From: Biomphalaria glabrata | Lineage: Eukaryota > Mollusca > Gastropoda > Planorbidae | Assembly: GCF_947242115.1 (NCBI RefSeq) | Contig: NC_074715.1 | Coordinates: forward strand, 35,578,586-35,642,585 | Direction: 5' to 3' | DNA: 64,000 bases | Part shown: in pieces, positions 20,501 to 31,401 of the stretch | How positions within the stretch are numbered: the first letter of the stretch is position 1 | Layout: each line of letters starts with the position of its first letter | The notes under the pieces: model-generated | What the model was told of the DNA's origin: nothing | The model's database searches: none | Seen by the model: the letters and a program-made list of their open reading frames with translations, nothing else | Program-made: the position numbers and the translations under genes

Positions 20501-20895
20501 ACAAACACAAGAAGAAGATAAACAATGAACATAAAATATGCTTGTGGGTACATAATATGTTGTAGTAGGCTGTTGTTGGCTATCAAGGCAGAAGACCACT
20601 CCCGCTCTAGTAAAGTTAGTGCTAATGCTCTGCGGGCTCATTTTGCTGATAGTACGCTATCATTAAGGCTATTAACCTAATAGTATATAGGACTGGCACT
20701 TAAGTTAATCTTTAATAGCATTTACTGGGGGGGGGGGCACCTCTGTTTCGTCGTCCTCCTTTAAACTGGCCAAAGCAGATCGCCTTTTGGCATGCGGTCG
20801 TCTCCCATGCGGGATATGTTTCCGACCCAGCGCAGCTAGAAGTACTAATTTTTCTTAAATAGTAGTCTAATGTAATATTTTATATAAATTCTGGA
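20501..20895. other. Spacer after the 40-bp minisatellite
   Basis: Contains a G11 run at about 20727. On the minus strand it would be 3' untranslated sequence of the candidate gene at 20896-21402. Nothing else recognised. Confidence 0.4.
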
Positions 20896-21402
20896 TCAGT
20901 TATAATTATAAATTTCGTACTTATCAAAATATTTATAAAGTCTCCTATCCCAACACCAGCCAATCATCTCTTTAGAAGCAGACATCTCCTGATTTAATCC
21001 TAAAGTTAATACATGTATTACATTATTACCCATGAAATCAATCAATGGTGTCCAGTCAAAGCATAAAATCTCTAATGTGCGAGACTGCAAACAAACAGAA
21101 ATGGACAAAAAGAAAAAAAAAACAAAGTTACGGTACTGAAAACTTATATTTATATGCCTATTGTTTTTGATCCAATGTTCTTTTGTTCATCGACTTCCTG
21201 CTACAGAGCTGTTGGTATCGAATGTTCATGCTCCTTGCGCTTATGGTATGTAAGTTGTGTGATCGTAAAACATGTTCGGGGCATGAAGCCGGAAGCAGGT
21301 GGTGATAATTTTCTGCTGTTGTCGGATATGACTTACAAAAATTTCGTCCGCTGTGGGCCGATAGAACTTCTTTCGTCGCTTGATTGGAGCAAACCTAGAC
21401 AT
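20896..21402 (-). CDS. Candidate small two-exon gene, 84 aa, unknown
   Basis: Exon 1 is 21402-21337: ATG, then a strongly basic start (MSRFAPIKRRKKFYRPTADE) ending at a perfect GTAAGT donor in phase 0. Exon 2 is 21084-20896: it is preceded by a pyrimidine-rich acceptor ending TTTGCAG and read in the same phase (SRTLEILCFDWTPLIDFMGN ... MIGWCWDRRLYKYFDKYEIY) to a TGA stop. An alternative donor (AA|GTACGA) in exon 2 could extend the gene. I recognise no family. The case rests on the paired splice sites, matched phase, and protein-like composition with several Trp and Cys. It could still be a chance pairing. Confidence 0.4.
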
Positions 21403-21479
21403 GGATCAATTGACACTATTGTTTGTGGTATATAGACCTTTGGAGTAATCATAGGAACGCTTCATGGCCGAAATGAAAT

Positions 21480-21991
21480 CCCCCGCTGGGGGGGGGGGGC
21501 GGAGTTTAGTGACTGATTTTTTGCTTTGATTTTGTTGATTTTTGGTGAGATTTTAATGCTAAACCATCACTTGTCCCATCGCAGCCAAGGGGATCTTGAG
21601 TTTAAAACCACCTACCAGGGGGGTTTGCAGTTGAAACCCCCTCTTCTATAAAACAAAACAAAAAACAAAAAAAACGCAAACGACAATCCCCAAATTCCAA
21701 GAGTATAGCTAAGGAAGATTTTGATTTAACCCCCCCCCCTCCCAAATTAACGATAAAACCCCCTCTTCAATATATGACTATCCATTTTTAAGTCAGCAGA
21801 TTCTATGAGCGTAGCCAAGAGGGGTTATATGTTAAGAGGGGTTTATGTTTAAAACCCCCCTCTAGCGGGGTTTGCAGTTAAAAACCACCTCTTTCATATA
21901 AAAAGAGCAAATTACACACTCAAAATGCTATGAGCGTAGCCAAAGGGGTTTTGAGTTTACCATCCCCCGGGGTTTGAAATGAAAAATACCT

Positions 21992-22025
<34 letters not shown>

Positions 22026-23060
22026 GAACTTAAAAGGGTTTTGAGTTTACCCCCCTTTTTTTTCAGCGTGGTTTGATGCTAAAAAAATACCTCTTCAATA
22101 TGAAAAAAATTCCATGACCTAGCCAAGCCAAGGGGGGCTCTTCAATATTATTCTAAAGCAAATTACTTGCACTAAATTCTATTAGCGTAGCTAAGGGGGT
22201 TTTGAATTTGTTAAAAAAAATTCCAGAGATTTATTTTTAGCTTAAAACCCTCAACAGATGATTTTGACGATAAAACTTCCCTTTTCGATATAAAATCTAA
22301 AGCTAACAACGTCACCTAATACCAAGAGCGTGGCCAAATTTACAAATTTCTACCAGTGGGTGGGCTCCATCAATACAGTGCAGTGAATAATCATCTGCCA
22401 AAATTGAAAAAGACTAAATGTGGCTCAACAAAGATAGCTAAGACGGATTTTAGGATTCAGTTATAGAGATCGGTTCTAAATCAAGGAAATCCTATGCCGA
22501 ACTGGCAGTCGACCCCTTAGTAAGGTTGTGACAGAGCGTCGCATGAGGTTTGCGGGACATGTTTCTGACAAAATGAATTACGCATAATAAGAGTTGCGAG
22601 GACACGGAGGCCGTTACGAGGAAAGAGCAAACAGGGACATCCTAGTACAACTTGGCGCCACAATTTCATGGAGGTCCTCAGAGCAGGTGGGAAGAGGCTT
22701 CAGAAATTGCCAGCGACAGATTTTTTGTGGAAGCAGCTTGCCGCCCAATGCACCGAACGGCGCGGGAGTATCTAAGTAAGAAAAGCACATTCGGTTTTTG
22801 AAATAAAACTTTTTATAGCAGGATAATGCACTGTAGATACCTCAGAATATGCATTTCGTTAGCTTTCAATACCGGAAATAGTGCTTGGCGGCGGGGCTCC
22901 GCCTCGAACACCGCTGGTTGAGCTTAAAGCGCTCTCCAGACCCCTTGCTGGCACGGGCGGAGTCTACAATTTTTCCACTCCAGGAATAACTCATTTTAGT
23001 TTAGTTTGTACCAATAAACGTCTTCCGAAAGAATGAAGGGTCAGAATGTAATAAAGATTA
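21480..23060 (+). mobile_element. GGGTTTTGAG array fused to a LINE tail, plus copy
   Basis: 21480-22340 is a degenerate array of phrases such as GAGCGTAGCCAAGGGG, GGTTTTGAGTTTA and AAAACCCCC at roughly 90-130 bp spacing. From 22400 to 22780 comes a frame-broken reverse-transcriptase tail (RRMRFAGHV, NCQRQIF, AQCTER-like pieces), then a 3' region ending AATAAACGTCTTCCGAAAG and GTAATAAAGATTA. The whole unit recurs in inverse orientation at 31402-33059. Comparing the copies shows ancestral LINE phrases (NVAQQRWLRRILGVSYRDR). A (TG)n/(CA)n tract follows at 23066-23098. This is probably a LINE whose non-coding part carries the GGTTTTGAG satellite. Confidence 0.7.
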
Positions 23061-23065
23061 ATTAT

Positions 23066-23098
23066 GTGTGTGCGTGCGCACACACACACACACACACA
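23066..23098. repeat. (TG)n-CGTGCG-(CA)n palindromic microsatellite
   Basis: TG repeats pass through GCGTGCGC into CA repeats, so the tract is self-complementary and purine-pyrimidine alternating, a Z-DNA or cruciform-prone pattern. Confidence 0.8.
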
Positions 23099-23364
23099 AT
23101 ATATATCATGCACATTTTATTTTGGAATGGAAGTTAAAAAAAAATTTGAATATAATGTAAAAAAAATACTAGTATTCTTTTTTTTTTGTCTTTAAGTAAT
23201 ATATATATATTTCTATTGCTATTTGACATAAACTTATACTGTTTAGTTTTGTAGATACATCCAAGTTTTGCAGTAAGTGTCCTATTCTTAGGATTCAACA
23301 CTTTCCGAGAACATAGGCACATATATTGTGTTTTGATGTGACTGTAGCCTTATACCACTATATG

Positions 23365-23837
23365 CAGGGCCGGTGTTAGGCCACTGTAACCTATGCAACC
23401 GTAGTGAGTCCCACACTTTCATAGGCCCCGCGCTAATTGTAGGTGTATATTATTAAATTAAACCATTATAACTTATATCTCCTGAAATCATAAACATCTG
23501 AAAAATAGACAAAATTGTCATATTGAGGTGTCATTCAATTACTTGAGGTCAAAAACTCACGAAGATAGATGGAACAATTCAGCAATACTTGCTATTGAGC
23601 GTAATCTATGTAGGAAACCGAATTTTGATGACATACTGTATGACTTCGCTACACTCAAGGCTCGTAAAGTTAACTTGATCGTGATGTTTCACTTAGTAAA
23701 GAATGAATACAATTCAAAGATGAATTTATTTTCTTATACAAAATCTTAATTTTCACTTATTATCCTTATCCCTACCCAGACTGGGCCCCACGCAATCCGT
23801 TTCGCATAGGGCCCCGGAATTGTTAGGGCCGGCCCTG
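23365..23837 (+). mobile_element. hAT family 1, short copy with transposase C-terminal remnant
   Basis: 473 bp. Imperfect terminal inverted repeats CAGGGCCGGTGTTAGGCC and (reverse complement of the right end) CAGGGCCGGCCCTAA. A perfect 8-bp target duplication ACTATATG flanks it (23357-23364 and 23838-23845). Inside, the plus strand around 23560-23680 reads THEDRWNNSAILAIERNLCR then FDDILYDFATLKARKVNL. This resembles the C-terminal dimerisation end of hAT transposases of the ZMYM-like type (EERLNGLALLSIxRDI...DDVIxDFA). So this is an internally deleted hAT element, non-autonomous. A second copy in the opposite orientation is at 26671-29434. Confidence 0.85.
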
Positions 23838-23926
23838 ACTATATGTGTGTGTTTTCACGTATTTTGATGTCTCTTTATTTATTGTTTTGCTTAAATCATT
23901 GGTTGTTGTTATAACACCGCCCCATG

Positions 23927-25875
23927 CACTGGCGGATCCAGGATCGCCCCCCCCCACCCACTCGGCCGACCCCTCCCCATGAAGGACGAATTTTATTAAA
24001 GAAATCACACAATGTCTATACGAATTTACTAGTTATGTTAATAATATGTACTCATTATTTATATTTCAACCCATTTTTAGATTATTTCGCCCACTCCCCT
24101 CTATTATGTCTGCCGATTTGGTGGGGTGGGTAGGTGGCGATGGTATCAATCCCGCCCTCCCACCACCACCATAAAGTTTTGAGGGGGGCGGTCCAATTTA
24201 TTTGTATAAATCACAGCTTGTTAACAGAATCAATAATATATATATATAATTAAAACTACGGAATCAATTAAATATCTATATAATTAAAACTTGTTATAGA
24301 TATTTTAACCGTTATTTATATTATGTCGTTTCCCTGTTAGCCGATTGGGTGGGGGGCGAATTCATCCACCGCCCTTCCCACCTAAAACCTTTGAGTGGGA
24401 TGGGGCTGTCCTATTTTTATTTAGAAATCACAGTTTGTGAAAAAAAATTGTTGAATTACTATGTAATTTATATATTATATCGCTACACTTCTGGTATCTT
24501 AGCCGATTCGGTGAGGTGGGGGGTTCGATTACTTCTACCGCCCTCCCAACTCTAGCCCTCTGAGTGGGGGGTGGCGGTCCTATTTTATGGAGAAATCATA
24601 GTTTGTGAACAAAATTAGTTGAATATCTATATAATATAGTACATATTGACGTTTTAACCCATTTGTATTACCATGTTGTATACAGACTGTTATCTCAAAT
24701 TTTATCATTAGTAAATATAAAATGAAAAAGGGTTGTGCCAGGTGGGATGGGCGATACATGCAATATTTTTAAAAATATGTCACTAATATAATTTATATAT
24801 GCTTTAAATTAAATTCTTATATCGAGCCGCCCCACCCCTATTCTTTAATGCCACATGCAATCATTAGCAGAAATTATAAAAGGGAGCGAGGATTAACGTT
24901 TTCACTCTACCGCTCTCTCCCCTTTCGAGACGAAAACATGACATTTTAAAAAAGAATTGTCAAATATCGCGACAGAGTTTATGTAATTGCACACGAATTT
25001 ATCTTAATTATCTTAAGAAAGACTTTGTTTTGGAAAATTTAGAATTGATACGAAATTTTTCTTTATAAGAGTGACAATTGAGATGAGTTCTGAACCCAAA
25101 TATTATTTTCCTAGTCACCTTTCTCCAACCTTTACTCAAAATGATATTTTTCTATTGTATAAAAATTTTTAAGTCTATAACTGACAAAATATACTTGAAT
25201 CCTAAAACTGCAACAAATTTAGAGTAGGATCTAATTTGTTCACTTCATTTCTCCTTCCACTTTCGAAATGTTTTTTGTTTAGAACTTTGAATTCTAGTTC
25301 TGTAACAAAACAAAGTTACAAACCTCCCCATTGAACAAAATTTATCACTTACCGGTACAAATTAGTTTTTTTTTTTTAAATATTTTTTTTCCGAATTTTT
25401 TTTTTCGGCGGCGATCCTCAAAGTCTTGATCTTAATATGTGGGGTATCAGGAGAATGCGTTTCTGCAGTGAAGAATGCAAGAAAACGCTTTTGGCTTACA
25501 GCGCTTCCCCAGACCTACTAGCTGTCAAGAGAAAGGCCGCAACATGGCTGGGTTTGTTTGTTTTTTGTCCAATAATTTTATTTGTCGGCGGCTATCCTTA
25601 AAGCCTTAATCTAATATCTTTTCAAGGAACAAATAGGTTGTATTTGCAATGTAGTAAAGGCCTGTAAATTCATATTAGAATATTTTTTAAGTAAAACATT
25701 TTCAAAGGTCCAATTTTGAATACGATGAATAATGAGCTTTGGATGTCAGGAGAATGCGTTTCTGCTGTGAAGAATGCAAGAAATCGCTTTTTGGCTTCGG
25801 GGCTTCAGCATGGCTGGGTTTTTTTTTCGCCAAAAAATCGCCACCCACCACTCCAAAGTTCTGGATCCGCTAGTG
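23927..25875 (+). mobile_element. hAT-like family 2, copy 1 (about 1.95 kb)
   Basis: Terminal inverted repeats CACTGGCGGATCCAG (left) and CTGGATCCGCTAGTG (right), flanked by an 8-bp target duplication with one mismatch: GCCCCATG (23919-23926) and GCCTCATG (25876-25883). The left half holds about four degenerate 180-190-bp subunits, each with a GCCGATT.GGTGGGG phrase and a GGCGGTCC phrase. The right half holds two GGAGAATGCGTTTCTGC units. No transposase frame is visible, so it is non-autonomous. Eight-bp duplications point to hAT. Confidence 0.85.
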
Positions 25876-25930
25876 GCCTCATGTATATTCTAAGACTCAA
25901 AGAAAAGCTAACATTAAAGACGTACGCAGA

Positions 25931-26050
25931 ACAAGGATAGAGCTTATTGATCCCATCAGTATAAGGATAGAGCTTATTGATCCCAGCAGTATAAGGATAG
26001 AGCTTATTGATCCCAGCAGTATAAGGATAGAGCTTATTTATCCCAGCAGA
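25931..26050. repeat. 30-bp tandem repeat, 4 units
   Basis: Units containing AAGGATAGAGCTTATTGATC repeat with a 30-bp period from 25931, with few differences. It lies just outside the family 2 hAT element. Confidence 0.9.
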
Positions 26051-26670
26051 ACAATGTCTTGAGTCAGCTGGCTTGCGTAGTCACGTGACTTAATGCACTT
26101 CTCACCTTTTAATCTTAATCTTCACGCCTTAATTATAGATCTAAATGTTTGTTTGTAGTTTTTTTTTTATAATTTACGCACTATAGCTTTCCTCTATTAG
26201 TTCAGTCTTAGATTTATAACCCTTAAAACAATCTTTCAACGGATCAAAATCTCAACCTGCCAACATTGTACTCATCCCATTTAGCTCTAGACCTACCAAA
26301 TGAAGAGCAGGAGACTAAACAATGTGAACATAATTACCATGGCAACCACACATTTAAGATTCAAATAGTTCAGAATTATTTTTTTTTAAGTTGATAAAAT
26401 AGTGAAAACTACTTAAGATCAATTGACAAAATGATGACAATATGTCATAAATATTGAATCCTATTTATTGCAGTTTGAACTATCTAATTTACTTTACTGA
26501 TAAAATCTCTATATATAATTCTCTTCATGGCTCAACAGTCTGGACACTATGGGGTAATGGAAAGATCACTCTTTTATTTCTGCAAGTCGGGCTAGACTTT
26601 AGAGGCGAAAAAAAAAAGAGAGGAGGGGGAGAACAAGTAAGCTAATCTGTATTCACCCGTCACTAAATAG
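26051..26670. other. Spacer between the hAT insertions
   Basis: AT-rich. ATTACCATGGCAAC at about 26333-26346 is an RFX X-box-like palindrome with no gene beside it. A10 and purine-rich runs lie at 26608-26635. No coding signal. Confidence 0.4.
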
Positions 26671-28741
26671 CAGGGCTATTGTGAGGCTCAATGCGAAACG
26701 GATTTCGCGGGGCCAAGTTCGGGTTAGGGATACGGATAATAAGTGAAAATTAACAGTTTGTATTAGAAAATAAATTCGTCTTTGCATTTTATTCATTCTT
26801 TACTACGTACAGAATTACTTTACGAGCCTTGCGTGTGGCAAAGTCATACAGTATATCATAAAAATTTCCTACATAGATCACGCTTAATAGCAAGAATTAC
26901 CAAATGTTTCAATCTATCTACGAGAATTGTTGACCTCAAGTAATTCTTCATTAGTTTGAGGCGCGAGTAGCTTCTTTTACCAAATTCCACAATTACGGGT
27001 ATTGCATAATGCTATTTTTTTTTTATCGCGCGTAGGATTGGCGTTTTCCATATTGAATGACACCCCAAAATGACAATTTTTGTCTATATGTTTCAGGAGA
27101 TTTGTTTTTGAGTTTTCAAAAGATTTTAATAATTTCGTAGATTTCCAGGACTTTTTCGTATATTTTGTAAATCAGGAGGCCGCAGGAAATCTTTTATAAG
27201 TTATAAAATGAAAGTTCGGGGCCCACTGCGATCTCTTAGGTAGCAGGGGCCACTGACGGATCCAGGGGGGGGGCGGTAGGGGCAATCGCCCCCCCCCCCC
27301 ACTCGGCCGACCCCCCCCCCCCCCGAAGGGGGGGGGCGGACGAACTTTAGTATAAAATTCACACGATTTGTATACGAATTTATTAATTATGTTAAAAATA
27401 TATATTAATTATATATATTTAAAACTATTTTTAAATTATTTCGCCCCCCCCTCTAGTATGTTGGCTGATTTCGTGGGGTCGGGAGGGGCGATGGTATCAA
27501 TCCCGCCCCCCCGTTACACTTTCGAGTGGGGGGGCGGTCAAATTTATTTGTAGAAATCACAGCTTGCTAACAACATCAATTAAATATCTATATCATTAAA
27601 ACTTGTTATTGATATTTTAACCGATCTTTTTATTATGTCGTTCCCTGTTTGCCAATTTGGGGGGGGGGGGGGGCGAATACCTCTACTGCCCTTCCCACCT
27701 AATCTCTGTGAGTGGGGGGGGGGCGGTCCGTTTTTATGGAGAAATCATAGTTTGTGAACAAAATTAGTTGAACTTGAATTAATATATAAATTTTATATTA
27801 TGTCGCTCCCTTTCTGGTATTTTGGCCGATTCGGTGGGGTGAGGGAGGGGGGGGGCGATTGCATGTACTGCCCTCCCCACTCTAGCCCTTTGAGTGCTGG
27901 GGGGGCGGTCCTATTTTTGTGGAGAATCATAGTTTGTGAATAAAATTAGTTGAATATCTATATAATAAAAACTACGTATTGATATGTGACCCATTGTAAA
28001 TATGTCGTACCACACTCTAATCTCAAATTGTATCATTAGTAAATTTAAATGAAAAAGGGTTGTACCAGGTAGGAAGGGCGATACATGCAATCGTATTTCC
28101 TCCATCGAACAAATCAATACTTTTTCTTTTTGTATTACAGTTAAGAAATTACAAATTTAAAAAAATCTGTCATTAGTATAATTTATATATACTATAAATT
28201 AAATTCTTATATCGAGTCGCCCAACCCCTATTCTTTAATGCCAAATGCAATCTTTAGCAGAAATTATTAAAGGAGCGAGGATTAATCGTTTTCACTCTAC
28301 CGCCATTCCCATTTCCAGACAGAGTTTTTTGTAATTTCACATGAATTTATCATAATTATTTTAAGAAAGATTTTGCATTGGAAAAGTTAGAATTCAAACG
28401 AAATTTTTCAGTATAAGAGTCATGATTGAGATGAGTTCTAAACTCAAAAAATGTTTTTATAGTCGCCTTTTCCCAACCTTTACTCAATCTGATATTTTTC
28501 TAGCTAAAAATTTTGGAACTATAACTCACAATTCATACTACAGTTTTCTTGAATACTATTTATCGAATAAGTTTTTTTTTCGGCGGCGATCCTCAAAGCA
28601 AAAATCTAAATACGTGGGGTATCCTATCTTTTCAAGGAACAAATCGGTTTTATGTGCAATGTATTATCGGCCTATAAATGCATATTAGAATATTTTTCAA
28701 GTACAACATTATTCGAAAGGTCCTTTTTTAATAGTATGAAT

Positions 28742-29099
28742 AATGAGCTTTAGGTCAGGAGAATGCTTTTCTGTAGTGAACAATGCAAGAAAACGCTTTT
28801 GGAGTCGGGGCTTCGCCCCGAACTCCATTTATTAATAATGAGTTGTAGATGTCAGGAGAATGCGTTTCTGCAATGAAGAATGCAAGAAAACGCTTTTGGC
28901 GTCAGGGCTTCGCCCCGAACTCCATTTATGACTAATGAGTTGTAGATGTCAGGAGAATGCATTTCTGCAGTGAAGAATGCAAGAAAACGCTTTTGGCGTC
29001 AGGGCTTCGCCCTGAACTCCATTTATGAATAATGAGTTGTAGATGTCAGGAGAATGCGTTTCTGCAATGAAGAATGCAAGAAAATGCTTATGGCGTCGG
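28742..29099. repeat. 97-bp tandem repeat, about 4 units, inside hAT family 2 copy 2
   Basis: Units start AATGAG(C/T)TT at 28742, 28837, 28934 and 29031. Each carries CAGGAGAATGC, AAGAATGCAAGAAAACGC and the hairpin-forming GGGCTTCGCCCCGAACTCC. The sister element at 23927 keeps only single dispersed copies, so the array grew after the copies separated. Confidence 0.88.
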
Positions 29100-29184
29100 C
29101 CGAACTCTACAAGAGAACCTTAAAGCGCTGCCCCAGTTGTTTTGTTTTTCGCCGAAGGTTGAGAAATGCTGCTTTTTTTATTCT

Positions 29185-29365
<181 letters not shown>

Positions 29366-29666
29366 GAAAAAAATCGCCCCCCCCCAGTCCAAAGTTCTGG
29401 ATCCGCTAGTGGCAGGGGCCTAAGGCCGGCTCTGCAAAATAGCGGCGTATGCTACGCCGTGGGTCGATTCGTAAAGCTTTGTTTCAATAATACTTTATGC
29501 TTAATTGGATTCAGACAGTGTCACAGTAATTCATAAATAGAATTCAAACTCTTCCACACAAGATATAGATTTAAGAACTGTACATTAACCTAAGAGCTGC
29601 GCATTAACCTACGAACTTCACATTGACCAAACTAAAAACAGCGCATTAACCTAATGTAGAAAGCAT

Positions 29667-30820
29667 ATGCCTAACCTGTCTTTATACATTTTCTTGAAAA
29701 ACCAAGAGCACATCAAAGGACATTGTTTAAATCCAATAAATCCAGCAGATGCAACAGTCCTTGCAGACAGTTCGTCTTTGAAGACCACTAAAGCTGAGTT
29801 GGGCGAGAGATGGACAAGACACGTGATGTCCCCATACCTGATTGAAGATTTGGTAAGTCAGGATGTGTCAATGATTATTACTTAGAAACAAAAACGTATT
29901 TTGAATAATGACAACTCTTAGGGTATGTTTCACTTTCACTGCCTCTGTAATGGACTGTGTGGACGTCTTGACGGTGTTTGTAACGACTGAGGGATTCTGA
30001 ATGAACATACATTGGATTGGGTGAATACAAAAGTGGAACTGCTGGTGGAAGTGAAACACGAGATAGGACCACGTATGTTTGTTGTCTGAGAGAAGTCGTT
30101 TCTCTAAGTATTTGTGAATAAAATGATTTTTTGTTTGTTTAAAAAAACTGAAGTTTTCGAGCTTCATTCAAGTTTTGTATCGAGTAAAGCTACTCGCTTA
30201 TAAAGGTCAGTTCTGAAGTTTTGTATTGAGTAAATCTATTCTCCTATAAGGGTTAGTTGGACTAGCTGCTGGAGCCCACTAACCTGTCAACATCCTTCCA
30301 TTTTTTAAAAACTTCTTTTCCGCCTTTGACTAAATGTCACACTAAACGTTTCTTATGACGACACTCTGAACACGACGTCATTGTCGGCTATGTGGTGATC
30401 AACGGCAGTGAACATGAGCAGAGAATTTTTGGGGGGCCGGGAGATGGGTGAAACCATGAGCTGACCGCACCGGGTGACACTAACCCTAGTGAAGCCACTG
30501 GCCAGTATCAGGGTCGAAACTAGCAGAGTTCTGTAGTGGAGTTAAAATTCATTCTTGTTTCAATGGTTTTACGTGTCTAACCAGAGGGGCAATCCCCGTG
30601 GGTCATGCTTCATTTCGGCCCCGTTCTGTGTGGCAGTGTGAAGTACCTCGTGAGTACAGTGTAAACACTTTCTATTGTGTAACAGGGCACGGTGAAGGAG
30701 AGCTTCCATCGAATCAGAAGAGAATGTGCAGGAACATTGTTCAAGTCTTCAGGGCACGTCGAGATCCAGACTACCCTGCTGAGAACAGAACGACAATTGA
30801 ACCATTTGTTTAGAGGTTAG
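29667..30820 (+). CDS. Candidate small two-exon gene, 106 aa, unknown
   Basis: Exon 1 is 29667-29852: MPNLSLYIFLKNQEHIKGH, then DATVLADSSSLKTTKAELGE, RWTRHVMSPYLIEDL, ending at a strong GTAAGT donor in phase 0. Exon 2 is 30686-30820: acceptor TTCTATTGTGTAACAG, read in the same phase as GTVKESFHRIRRECAGTLFK, SSGHVEIQTTLLRTERQLNH, LFRG and TAG. Both pieces are soluble, charged and helix-prone. I recognise no family. The true start may lie in an upstream exon. A SINE begins about 15 bp after the stop, so it would be in the 3' untranslated region. Support is splice signals, matched phase and composition only. Confidence 0.42.
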
Positions 30821-30834
30821 TCTTAACACATTAA

Positions 30835-31025
30835 AAGGGCGAATGCTAAAAGGTAATGTGCTTGGGCTGCAAGTCTCGAGTTCCAATCTCGGTGAAGGAT
30901 TTTGAATTAAATGACCTCCCTAAGTGAGCCCAATTCTAAGAGGTATCTGTATCTGGCATTTGTTGGGGAAAGTAAAGGCGATTGGTCATTGTTCTGGCCT
31001 TTGGACACCTCATTAACTATTATAA
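30835..31025 (+). mobile_element. Decayed SINE (family 1)
   Basis: GCGAATGCTAAAAGGTAATGTGCTTGG head, B box GAGTTCCAATCTC (about 30879), GGTGAAGGATTTTGAATT, and GGGGAAAGTAAAGGCGATTGGTCATTGTTC. Same plan as the 7113 and 48428 copies, more diverged. Confidence 0.7.
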
Positions 31026-31059
31026 GAAAAGAATAGTCTACACTACACTAAACTCTACA

Positions 31060-31260
31060 CTGCAGAATTAGAGAGGAATATCCTAGACATGAAATTGAGA
31101 TATTTTAGAAGGATTCTATGTTTCATAAACAAAGACAACTTCACAAACGAGAAAATTCAGAACAGTGTCTTAAAGCGATTGGACCCCATGATGACCGACT
31201 GACCATTATCGAAAAAAAAAACGCAAATTAAGATGTACGGCTAAATAACGAGGTCCTCAT
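31060..31260 (+). mobile_element. LINE family A fragment, heavily decayed
   Basis: Broken translation still gives AELERNILDMKLRYFRRIL and a DPMMTD/LTII stretch, aligning with ELERRILAMELRCYRRILGI and IGAHDDLLTIV of the 42.9 kb copy. Several frame changes and stops. Dead. Confidence 0.65.
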
Positions 31261-31401
31261 TCGTTAACTTCTATTTTTACTTATTTATTGATTTTTTTTT
31301 TTTATTATTAATTAATTTATTTCTATTTTTGCTTTGCCGAGAGAAAAGTTGACGTAATGTGTATTAGTTATATGTTATTTAGTTAATAAGATTATATATA
31401 T

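Noticed and set aside
26333-26346. RFX X-box palindrome as a ciliary gene promoter
   Set aside because: No coding exon nearby on either strand; a single 14-bp match is expected by chance at low frequency in a large genome.
30586-30658. Middle exon of the 29.7-30.8 kb candidate (GAIPVGHASFRP...)
   Set aside because: Its frame does not agree in phase with either neighbouring exon at the available AG sites, while joining exons 1 and 2 directly does.
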